Assembly (NCBI GenBank): GCA_964436935.1
Contig: CAYTES010000051.1
Location: 1-9,725, forward strand
Direction of reading: 5' to 3'
Length of the DNA: 9,725 bases
Source of the DNA: CAYTES01 sp964436935
Lineage (GTDB): Bacteria > Patescibacteriota > Gracilibacteria > UBA1369 > UBA12473
In this document: positions 1 to 6,107 of the stretch, piece by piece
How positions within the stretch are numbered: the first letter of the stretch is position 1
Layout: each line of letters opens with the position of its first letter
Notes under the pieces: model-generated
Seen by the model: only the letters and a program-made list of their open reading frames with translations
Database searches by the model: none
What the model was told of the DNA's origin: nothing
Program-made: the position numbers and the translations under genes

Positions 1-22
1 GAAAACATTCCCCCTTGGGCAT

Positions 23-1444
23 TTATAATCCCATCTCCTGCTTGAGCGCATTGATATCCCGTACCAGTTTCCGATCTTTGCGCATGGAACTGACAATTTT
101 ATCAAAAGAATGCATCACCGTGGTGTGGTTTCGTCCAAACTCCTCACCAATCTGTTCATAGGAAGCGTCGAACTCTTTTCGAATCAAATACATGGCGATC
201 TGACGGGGCGTTAAAAACTCTTTTCGTCGAATCGGCCCCAGCAAATCGCTCTTGTTCACCTTGTAATACTCACACACAATCTGAATCACATCAGTCGGAG
301 TTTTTGCCAAGGAACGGTGTTCTCGGCCATTTTCCAAAACGGCAAAATCTCCGTCTCGATTCAGCTTCTTCATAATGGTCGCCACGCTGCGCACCGTGGG
401 GGTGCTTTGCTCTAATTCATACTGAGCCATGGCCTGAAGCAAAATCCCTTCCAGCTCACGGATGCTGTGATGCACATTGAACGCAATGAATTCCAGCACC
501 TCATTAGGTAAAATCACCTGGTGCTCACGACATTTGGCGTGCAAAATCGCCAAACGGGTTTCATAATCGGGAAATTGCACATCCACAATCATCCCCATCT
601 CAAAACGACTGATCAATCGATCCTGGATATCTTTTAACTCTTTAGGCGGACGATCCGAACTGATGATGACTTGATGATTGGAATCGTACAGCGCATTAAA
701 CGTATGAAAAAATTCTTCCTGTGTGCGTTCCTTATTGGCCAAAAATTGAATATCATCAATGATCAGACAATTGACATTACGATAACGATCTTTAAACGAT
801 TTGGCACCCTGGCGACGAATCGCATCCACGATTTCATTGGTGAACTGCTCCGACGTCATGTACGCGATAATGGCATTGGGATTATTGCGCAGGATGGCAT
901 TTCCGGTCGCCTGCAAAAGATGCGTTTTCCCAAGCCCCACATCTCCATAAATGAACAACGGGTTGTAGGCGGTCCCGGGACGCTTGCTCACCGCAATGGA
1001 AGCGGCATGAGCCAAACGATTTTCCGATCCGATAATAAAATTATCCAACGTATATTTGGGATTGAGTGCCTTGCTGCGAATTCCATCGGCCGTAACTGTG
1101 AATTCTTCTTTGCCTCGCACCTTACGAAGCTTTTTATTCTCGGGAGAAAGCATTTTGACATCCACCGCCCTCAGATCACCGGGCTGACTCAATTTACCAT
1201 CCACATCGTAAATAATCGTTTGAATGGCGGGATCACACGCTTGAACCGCTTCCAAAAGCTTGACCTGATATTTATTCACCACCCAATCTCTCGATAGGAC
1301 AGTGGGAAAACCCAGAGTCAATTGATCCGCACTTCGATCCAATACTCCGCTGAATTGAAACCAAGTCAAAAAATCAGACCGCTTCATCAAGGGTTCAAAC
1401 GCATTCAAGACTTCGATCCAAAAGTTTCGATGAGAATCAGTCAT
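23..1444 (-). CDS. dnaA: Chromosomal replication initiator protein DnaA
   Basis: DnaA binds DnaA boxes at the replication origin, oligomerises with ATP and opens the duplex. The 473 residues have the full family layout. Domain I is about residues 1-85, followed by a variable linker to about 125. The AAA+ domain has Walker A GDVGLGKT (167-174), Walker B LIIDDI (227-232), a sensor-1 region ISSDRPP (261-267), an arginine finger in DRLISRF (R280) and a sensor-2-like RELEG (329-333). Domain IV is about 380-473 and carries the DNA-binding signature GRNHTTV (437-443). Length is normal and the gene is complete, ending in TAA 22 bases from the window edge. The ATG is the natural N-terminus; no Shine-Dalgarno sequence precedes it. 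It has its own promoter and is separated from rseP by a repeat element. No cluster of DnaA boxes was seen upstream, so an origin here is not supported. Confidence 0.98.
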   Translation of the reverse strand: MTDSHRNFWIEVLNAFEPLMKRSDFLTWFQFSGVLDRSADQLTLGFPTVLSRDWVVNKYQVKLLEAVQACDPAIQTIIYDVDGKLSQPGDLRAVDVKMLSPENKKLRKVRGKEEFTVTADGIRSKALNPKYTLDNFIIGSENRLAHAASIAVSKRPGTAYNPLFIYGDVGLGKTHLLQATGNAILRNNPNAIIAYMTSEQFTNEIVDAIRRQGAKSFKDRYRNVNCLIIDDIQFLANKERTQEEFFHTFNALYDSNHQVIISSDRPPKELKDIQDRLISRFEMGMIVDVQFPDYETRLAILHAKCREHQVILPNEVLEFIAFNVHHSIRELEGILLQAMAQYELEQSTPTVRSVATIMKKLNRDGDFAVLENGREHRSLAKTPTDVIQIVCEYYKVNKSDLLGPIRRKEFLTPRQIAMYLIRKEFDASYEQIGEEFGRNHTTVMHSFDKIVSSMRKDRKLVRDINALKQEMGL

Positions 1445-1479
1445 GGTCGATCAATAGAGGGCAAAACAAGAGGATTTCA

Positions 1480-1508
1480 ATCATAGCCACAGCGGCCAGA
1501 CGAAACAA
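1480..1508 (-). promoter_or_regulatory. Probable sigma70-type promoter of dnaA
   Basis: On the minus strand, TTGTTT (1508-1503) and TATGAT (1485-1480) are separated by exactly 17 bases. The predicted transcript starts near 1473 and leaves a leader of about 28 nt before the dnaA ATG. This is motif matching only. Confidence 0.55.
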
Positions 1509-1510
1509 GA

Positions 1511-1524
1511 GGTTTTTAAAAACC
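1511..1524. repeat. Perfect 14-bp AT-rich palindrome upstream of the dnaA promoter
   Basis: GGTTTTTAAAAACC reads the same on both strands and lies just upstream of the dnaA -35 box. A related shorter palindrome, GTTTTAAAAC, occurs at 3233-3242 upstream of rseP. It could be a regulator site or a chance AT-rich palindrome. Confidence 0.3.
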
Positions 1525-1559
1525 CTTTTAAAATAGTGTTGCGGAGCTCAAAATTTTTA

Positions 1560-1750
1560 GGCACTCTCACAAAATACAATTAACTTTGAAAAATCAAAAA
1601 TTTTCGATCGCTTCAAGGCAAAGCGAGGAAGGCCGGGCCCCCTACAAAGGGGAGCGATTAGATACGTCGACGAGCTCGGGCCCCCGAAGGGGAGTAGAAG
1701 CGGACGAAAAGAATGATTTTTTCATGGTAAGGGTATTTTGCGGGAGTGCC
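1560..1750. mobile_element. MITE-like 191-bp element with long terminal inverted repeats and TTTA flanks
   Basis: The left end (1560-1614) and the reverse complement of the right end (1750-1697) align over about 55 bases, roughly three quarters identical. Both start with GGCACTC, share CAAAATAC at positions 11-18 of the arm, and end with TTTTCG-nn-CGCTTC. The tetranucleotide TTTA lies on both sides (1556-1559 and 1751-1754), as expected of a target-site duplication. The centre (1615-1696) is GC-rich and holds two CCCC/GGGG hairpins. No credible protein is encoded. The rseP stop codon TAA (1754-1752) lies within the right-hand TTTA copy, so the element begins immediately after the gene and may supply its 3' end. 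This fits a non-autonomous transposon (MITE); the parental IS family cannot be named. A native intergenic RNA structure is the alternative. Confidence 0.6.
1635..1694. repeat. Paired GC-rich hairpin repeats in the core of the element
   Basis: Two related units, GGGCCCCC...AGGGGAG, lie at 1635-1654 and 1678-1694 in direct orientation, 43 bases apart. The first folds as CCCCT-ACAA-AGGGG (1639-1652). The second, read on the minus strand, is CCCC-TTCG-GGGG, a stable UUCG tetraloop hairpin in RNA. That favours function in minus-strand transcripts, the direction of rseP and dnaA. A CGTCGACG palindrome (1665-1672) and GAGCTC (1672-1677) lie between them. Confidence 0.6.
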
Positions 1751-1751
1751 T

Positions 1752-3173
1752 TTACTGAAATAAACGTTGAATATCTTTAAAAGTCACCAAAAGAATGACC
1801 ATCAGGAGAAAAATAAATCCCAAGGAATGAATGATTCCCTCCCACTTGGAATTGAGCGGCTTACCTCGAAACAGTTCAATGCCGAGAAAAAGCAAACGCC
1901 CGCCGTCCAGAGCCGGGAAAGGAAAAACATTCAACACCGCCAAGCTGAGCGAAAGCAAAGCCGTAAAACGCATGAGGGCCACAAAACCTTCCTGAAGATA
2001 AACTCCGGTCATCTGAGCAATGCCCACGGGCCCGGAAACTCCCTCGGGAACGGTGCCGGTGGTAAAAATACTACCAAAAACACCCCCCATGGAAACCAAG
2101 GTATATCCTCCAATCCGCTTGATTTCACTCAAGGCTTCCAGGGGCGCCCGAGTCACCGGATACTGAACCGGCTGAATCGCTGTCACTTGAGCAAGAGCCA
2201 CCCCGTCATAATAAGAAAACGGCTGATTCTCCGGAAAATAGATAACGCCCAAAAACACCCCCACCAACCCTTGTTCATTCTTGGTCATCGTAAAATCCAA
2301 AACCTGATCACCCCGTTGAACTTTATACTTCACGGTAGGCTCCTGCGAGGCTTGCAAGGCGGACAACACCTGCTGCGGAAGCCAGACTGGTTGCCCATTC
2401 ACTTCGAGAACAAGATCGCCGGACTGCAATCCGGCCAATTCCGCCGGAGAATCAGGGACGAGCCCTGAAATCAAAGCCCGATGAGGTTGGGGCAGGAGAA
2501 AATCCATCGAAACCTTTTCGGTTCCCCTTAGAATCTCCAGTTGCAATGAGAAATCGGAAACGCTCTCCCATATGGTCTGAAAATCATCCCCGGTAAAGAG
2601 TGGTTGACCTTCCACTGCAAGAATCTGATCCTCGGGCAAAAGTCCGCTCGAATCGGACGCGGAACGAACAAACACCTGAGGCAATTCAACCTGGGGAGGA
2701 AGTGTGGAGTCCTGCAGAGCGACTTCCGAGCTAACTCCAAAGTTCAATTCCACCCTTCCTTCACGCACCGCCTGCAAAAAATCATCTCCATTGACCAAAA
2801 GAGGCTGCATTCCAACCGTAAAGCCAATGGAAAGGAGCAGCCATGCCAACAAAAAATTCATCGCCACCCCGGCAAAAACAATTTGAAAACGCTGGAACAA
2901 CGTTTTTCGACTAAAACTTTTAGGACTGGTTTTAGCTTTTTTATCGTGAGAGTCTTCCCCCAGCAATCGAACAAATCCGCCGAAAGGAATCGCATTAATC
3001 GAATATTCCGTTTCGCCCACTTTCTTACTCCATAGTTTGGGAGGAAGCCCAAATCCAAACTCTTCCACTTTAACCCCGTGACGTCGAGCCATCATGAAAT
3101 GACCCAATTCATGAATCACAATAAGCAACGAAAAAATGAGAAAAAAAACAAGGATGGTGAGGAGGAGGTGCAT
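1752..3173 (-). CDS. rseP: Site-2 protease, RIP zinc metalloprotease (RseP/MMP family, M50)
   Basis: This intramembrane protease cuts transmembrane substrates, typically anti-sigma factors or signal-peptide remnants, within the inner membrane. The first membrane helix (about 1-24) contains the zinc-binding HELGH (21-25; H21, E22, H25). A conserved juxtamembrane stretch with INAIPFGGFVRL (59-70) and a second helix with AGVAMNF (101-107) follow. Two PDZ-like domains occupy about 156-225 and 230-300, the second with the clearer GLQSGDLVLEVNG ligand-loop pattern. The C-terminal half has the third metal ligand in ALDGGR (D423) and a final helix at about 448-465. At 473 residues it is of usual length for two-PDZ members. 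It follows frr after 138 bp. Its stop codon abuts the inverted-repeat element. The leader is pyrimidine-rich with no Shine-Dalgarno sequence. The substrate is unknown. Confidence 0.95.
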   Translation of the reverse strand: MHLLLTILVFFLIFSLLIVIHELGHFMMARRHGVKVEEFGFGLPPKLWSKKVGETEYSINAIPFGGFVRLLGEDSHDKKAKTSPKSFSRKTLFQRFQIVFAGVAMNFLLAWLLLSIGFTVGMQPLLVNGDDFLQAVREGRVELNFGVSSEVALQDSTLPPQVELPQVFVRSASDSSGLLPEDQILAVEGQPLFTGDDFQTIWESVSDFSLQLEILRGTEKVSMDFLLPQPHRALISGLVPDSPAELAGLQSGDLVLEVNGQPVWLPQQVLSALQASQEPTVKYKVQRGDQVLDFTMTKNEQGLVGVFLGVIYFPENQPFSYYDGVALAQVTAIQPVQYPVTRAPLEALSEIKRIGGYTLVSMGGVFGSIFTTGTVPEGVSGPVGIAQMTGVYLQEGFVALMRFTALLSLSLAVLNVFPFPALDGGRLLFLGIELFRGKPLNSKWEGIIHSLGFIFLLMVILLVTFKDIQRLFQ

Positions 3174-3243
3174 GGGGAAGGAATAAAATTTAAATTTCTA
3201 AGCTAATATTGGAGAAAACAACTCAAAAATATGTTTTAAAACC

Positions 3244-3294
3244 ATTTTTAGCTTGGGTGACCCAAAGGGTACCCCGAGGCCCCAAGCTAAAAAT
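3244..3294. repeat. Perfect 14-bp inverted repeat with structured GC-rich loop (frr-rseP gap)
   Basis: ATTTTTAGCTTGGG (3244-3257) is exactly complementary to CCCAAGCTAAAAAT (3281-3294). The 23-base interior can fold further, for example ACCC-AAA-GGGT (3260-3270). On either strand the outer arm begins with a T-run and ends with an A-run, which is the opposite of an intrinsic terminator. It could instead be an mRNA structure controlling rseP, a processing or stability hairpin, or a small dispersed palindrome. The rest of the gap (3174-3243) is AT-rich, and I see no confident promoter for rseP in it. Confidence 0.7.
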
Positions 3295-3311
3295 ACAATG
3301 TAGGGGAATTT

Positions 3312-3872
3312 CTAGACTTTCATCACGGCTTGTTCTTTGGCTTTTGACATTTCCCCGATTTTTTCATTGGACTCATCCACTTTTTCTTGAAGCCTTTTTT
3401 CCGCCCCCTTGGCTTCATCCTCACTGATCTCTTTGGCTTGTGCCAATTCTTTAAATTTGGAATGAGCGGTCTGCCGACTATTGCGGATTGCAATACGAGC
3501 TTCTTCCGCCAACTTATGCACCACCTTGACCAAATCTCGTCGTCGTTCTTCGGTCAATTGGGGAATATTTAAAATCAAGACCAATCCATTATTGAGAGGG
3601 CTCAAACTCAAATCCGATTTTTGAATGGCCTTTTCAATGGCACCCAAAATAGTGCGATCCCAGGGTTGAATTTGAAGACTACGAGGTTCGGGCGCACTGA
3701 TATTGGCGAGATTTTTAAGGGGCTGAGTGGAACCGTAGGCTTCCACCAAAAGGTGTTCGACCAACGCGGGACTGGCGAAGCCAACCTGAAGGCGAGAAAA
3801 CTCATCCGATAAATGGGCAAGCGCCTTTTCAAAATCAGCAACGGCATTTTGGATAACAACAGAAGTGGACAT
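3312..3872 (-). CDS. frr: Ribosome recycling factor
   Basis: RRF acts with EF-G after termination to split the 70S complex and free the mRNA and tRNA. The 186 residues match the usual length (about 185). Family landmarks are present: a first long helix ending in LQVGFASPALVEHL, the domain II strand region with YGSTQPLKNLANISAPEPRS, then the IQPWDRTILGAIEKAI block (93-108). The PQLTEERRRDLVKVVHKLAEEARIAIRN segment is next, and a charged C-terminal helix has ISEDEAKGAEK. All three helices of domain I are complete. It lies 47 bp downstream of pyrH in the same direction, an association seen in many bacteria. The leader is T-rich with no Shine-Dalgarno sequence. The stop is TAG. Confidence 0.97.
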   Translation of the reverse strand: MSTSVVIQNAVADFEKALAHLSDEFSRLQVGFASPALVEHLLVEAYGSTQPLKNLANISAPEPRSLQIQPWDRTILGAIEKAIQKSDLSLSPLNNGLVLILNIPQLTEERRRDLVKVVHKLAEEARIAIRNSRQTAHSKFKELAQAKEISEDEAKGAEKRLQEKVDESNEKIGEMSKAKEQAVMKV

Positions 3873-3919
3873 AAAAAATCAAAATTAAAAAGTAAAAGTC
3901 AGAACGCAAGACGGGTTTG

Positions 3920-4627
3920 TCAAACGTGAACCCGCGTTCCCACCGGAAGTCCCTGCACAGCGGCCGAAAGATTGCCCGGCTTCATGAGATCAAAAACCAG
4001 CACCTCCAATCCCCCTTCCCAACAAAGGGAAGACGCGGTGGAGTCCATGAACGCAAGCCGTTTTTCCAATACCTCTTGAAAACGAATGGTTTCATAACGC
4101 TGGGCCGAAGAATCTTTAACAGGATCGCGATCATAGACCCCATCCACTTTGGTGGCCTTAAGGAGAATATTGCACTGAAGTTCCAAACCGCGAAGTGCCG
4201 CAGCACTATCGGTTGTAAAATACGGATGCCCGGTCCCGCCAACACAGATAACCACACGACCTTTTTCAAGATGATGAAGCACCTTGGCGCGCACATAAGG
4301 TTCCACCACATCCATCCCTCCCAATGCCGAAAACACACGGGCGGGAATCTTGGCACGTTCCAACGAAGCATGAAGGGCGACCCCGTTCATAACCGTGGCC
4401 ATCATTCCCATAAAATCCGATTGCACCCGAGGTAAACTTTCTGCGGAATTATCTCGATAACGCCAAATATTTCCTCCTCCAATCACCACGGCAATTTGAA
4501 CCCCCTGTTGATGCAACGCCGCAATTTCACCCGCCAAACGATCCAAAACAGAAAAATCAATAGGATCTCCTTCCTTTCCTTGAAGCACCTCTCCCGAAAA
4601 TTTCAGCATGATGCGCGAATACTTCAT
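3920..4627 (-). CDS. pyrH: UMP kinase
   Basis: PyrH phosphorylates UMP to UDP with ATP in the cytoplasm, the committed step towards UTP, CTP and UDP-sugars. It belongs to the amino-acid kinase fold, not the eukaryotic-type UMP/CMP kinases. The 235 residues include the N-terminal KFSGEVLQG loop (9-17) and the GGGNIWR phosphate loop (50-56). DFMGMMATVMNGVAL (71-85), GGTGHPYFTTDSAAALRG (129-146) and the TKVDGVYDRDP segment complete the family pattern. One local departure is that the residue after GGGNIWR is Tyr instead of the usual Gly. The stop codon of the upstream membrane-anchored protein is 9 bp away, so the two are probably cotranscribed. frr follows downstream. There is no Shine-Dalgarno sequence. 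Confidence 0.97.
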   Translation of the reverse strand: MKYSRIMLKFSGEVLQGKEGDPIDFSVLDRLAGEIAALHQQGVQIAVVIGGGNIWRYRDNSAESLPRVQSDFMGMMATVMNGVALHASLERAKIPARVFSALGGMDVVEPYVRAKVLHHLEKGRVVICVGGTGHPYFTTDSAAALRGLELQCNILLKATKVDGVYDRDPVKDSSAQRYETIRFQEVLEKRLAFMDSTASSLCWEGGLEVLVFDLMKPGNLSAAVQGLPVGTRVHV

Positions 4628-4636
4628 ACAAAAAAA

Positions 4637-5083
4637 TTAGTTTAAAATGATATACGTTAAAACAATTCCGATCACAAGCCCCGCCAGAAACATCAAAGGC
4701 ATACGTTTCTCATTCATCTGATCATGAGAATTGGCCAAATCCGTCAATAAATTCCCACTTATAATCACTTCCTGATCTGCATTTTTTTCCATCACCTCCA
4801 CATAACTGTGATTGGCCACCAACTGAACGAATTTAGTAAAACTGATGGTGACTTTATCACTGATCACTCCGCCGGAACTTCCGCCGCCGGGAACCGACAT
4901 CTCATCCTCCTCATACATTTCCTCTTCATCGGAATCCTCTTCTTCTACGGACTGTTCTCGTAATGGCGTCTTCTGAAAATCTAAAAACTCGGAAGAATCG
5001 TTCAGGGGTTCGCCGCGAACCGAACGGATAAAAAGCCGATCATCGTCTTTATCGCCTTCGTTGGGAATTTTGATATCGTCCAT
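4637..5083 (-). CDS. Hypothetical acidic protein with C-terminal membrane anchor
   Basis: I do not recognise a family. The first 65 or so residues are rich in Asp, Glu and Ser and look disordered, with an acidic run at 47-61 (EEEDSDEEEMYEEDE). A short Gly/Ser linker (66-72) leads to a compact region (about 74-127) with alternating hydrophobic residues (KVTISFTKFVQLVANHSYVEV), which may fold. A single hydrophobic helix (about 129-147, after basic KR at 126-127) ends at the C-terminus. No N-terminal signal peptide is seen, so the acidic part is probably cytoplasmic, as in tail-anchored proteins. It is the first gene after a good promoter and sits 9 bp before pyrH, so it probably leads the pyrH-frr operon. 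The ATG is preceded by a pyrimidine-rich leader without a Shine-Dalgarno sequence. Confidence 0.8.
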   Translation of the reverse strand: MDDIKIPNEGDKDDDRLFIRSVRGEPLNDSSEFLDFQKTPLREQSVEEEDSDEEEMYEEDEMSVPGGGSSGGVISDKVTISFTKFVQLVANHSYVEVMEKNADQEVIISGNLLTDLANSHDQMNEKRMPLMFLAGLVIGIVLTYIILN

Positions 5084-5115
5084 GGGAGAAAGGGAGGAAG
5101 ACTATTCTAAAAAAG

Positions 5116-5144
5116 AGCATAGCAAAACAAGAGAATTTTTCCAA
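5116..5144 (-). promoter_or_regulatory. Probable promoter of the membrane-protein-pyrH-frr operon
   Basis: On the minus strand, TTGGAA (5144-5139), 17 bases, then TATGCT (5121-5116). A TGC immediately before the -10 gives an extended -10. The predicted start is near 5109, with a leader of about 26 nt. Confidence 0.55.
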
Positions 5145-5215
5145 TCCTCAATAAAATTAAAATCACTGCAAACGCTTTTTGCTAAAAATAGACCATAAAA
5201 GGCATATAAAGCCTA

Positions 5216-6106
5216 TTAAAACGAAATATTTCGTTGCTCCAGCCGTGAACGCCCCGCTTCCATTTCCATAAACCGGTATTCCGCGATCGCCATGCCCAAC
5301 TGCTCGGCAATAGCCAAAGCCAATTTTACGGATTCGGAAGGCCACTCCCCTTCTTTTTGCATCACCAACGTCCCCCAAAACTTACCGGATAAATCTCGAA
5401 TTCCAATGGTCAGACGACCCTCCTGAGTGGAAAAACGTTGGGTTCCCAATTCCTGTTCAAACCGCTGAAGTTGCTCGAGAGTCAAATTCAAATTGCCCCA
5501 CTGCGCAAAAACCTCTTCACGAGTCGTGAGCGGATTTTTCAAGGCAAGCACGCCTTGCGTGGCATGGGTGACCGCCGCTAACTTTTTGGCAATACGTCCC
5601 GACAAGGTTCTCAAATCCCCTTTCGACTGAGTGACCAATTGCGAAATTTCATACAGGGTCACCAACTCATAGTTCGTGGAAATCAAACGCTGATTGACCA
5701 CTTTCAAAATCGATAAAATCAAAGTGAACGCGGCTTCGCGGTGGGTATGAAGAAAAGATTGGAACTGAGCCTGACTCAGCACCAAAGCCTCAACGTCTTT
5801 AACCGCACGCACCGTCGCATAACGCGGCTGCTGAGACAAAAGGGCACCTTCGCCAAAAATAGCGCCTTTTTGCAAAATAGCGAGGCACTTTTGACGATCG
5901 CCCTGATCCCCCACCCGTTTCACGATCTCCACACTTCCCTTTAGAATAATATATAAATCACTCGTCGCGGAACCTTCTTCAAAGATGATGGTTCCTTTCG
6001 AAAAACTTTGCTTGGTCCAAATACTCTCTCCCGCCAAGATTTTTTCCCGTTCGTCGGGACTAAGGTCGGCAAAAAAGGTATCCAGTTCGGAAACGGAATC
6101 ATTCAT
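5216..6106 (-). CDS. Cyclic-nucleotide-binding domain protein with C-terminal GAF-like domain
   Basis: This is a 296-residue sensor with no helix-turn-helix, so it is not a CRP-type transcription factor. A cyclic-nucleotide-binding beta-roll spans about 35-120, including GSATSDLYIILKGSVEIVK. The phosphate-binding cassette FGEGALLSQQPRYATVRA (84-101) keeps the Glu (E86) and Arg (R95) that contact ribose and phosphate, so ligand binding is likely. After a helical connector, residues 145-280 resemble a GAF domain (LYEISQLVTQSKGDLRTLSGRIA; GTLVMQKEGEWPSESVKLALAIAEQLG). I chose the ATG at 6106 over an in-frame upstream extension because it starts one base after the pilT stop (TGA-C-ATG), giving tight translational coupling. 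A weak hairpin (AGGC/GCCT, 5200-5214) followed by four T residues lies after the stop and could be a poor terminator. The ligand and partner are unknown; a role in pilus control is inferred from context. Confidence 0.88.
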   Translation of the reverse strand: MNDSVSELDTFFADLSPDEREKILAGESIWTKQSFSKGTIIFEEGSATSDLYIILKGSVEIVKRVGDQGDRQKCLAILQKGAIFGEGALLSQQPRYATVRAVKDVEALVLSQAQFQSFLHTHREAAFTLILSILKVVNQRLISTNYELVTLYEISQLVTQSKGDLRTLSGRIAKKLAAVTHATQGVLALKNPLTTREEVFAQWGNLNLTLEQLQRFEQELGTQRFSTQEGRLTIGIRDLSGKFWGTLVMQKEGEWPSESVKLALAIAEQLGMAIAEYRFMEMEAGRSRLEQRNISF

Positions 6107-6107
6107 G

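Noticed and set aside
671..1297. Long open frame on the plus strand opposite dnaA
   Set aside because: It is the antisense shadow of a clearly conserved dnaA and resembles no protein.
1445..1555. Replication origin next to dnaA
   Set aside because: I found no cluster of TTATCCACA-like boxes upstream of dnaA; an origin may lie outside the window.
1649..1665. GGGGAGCGATTAGATAC resembles the 16S rRNA ATTAGATAC region
   Set aside because: The match is only about ten bases with no flanking rRNA similarity; it lies inside the repeat element and is most likely chance.
1586..1780. 64-codon plus-strand frame across the inverted-repeat element
   Set aside because: It runs through hairpins and the repeat arm, has low-complexity composition and extends into the 3' end of rseP; not a credible gene.
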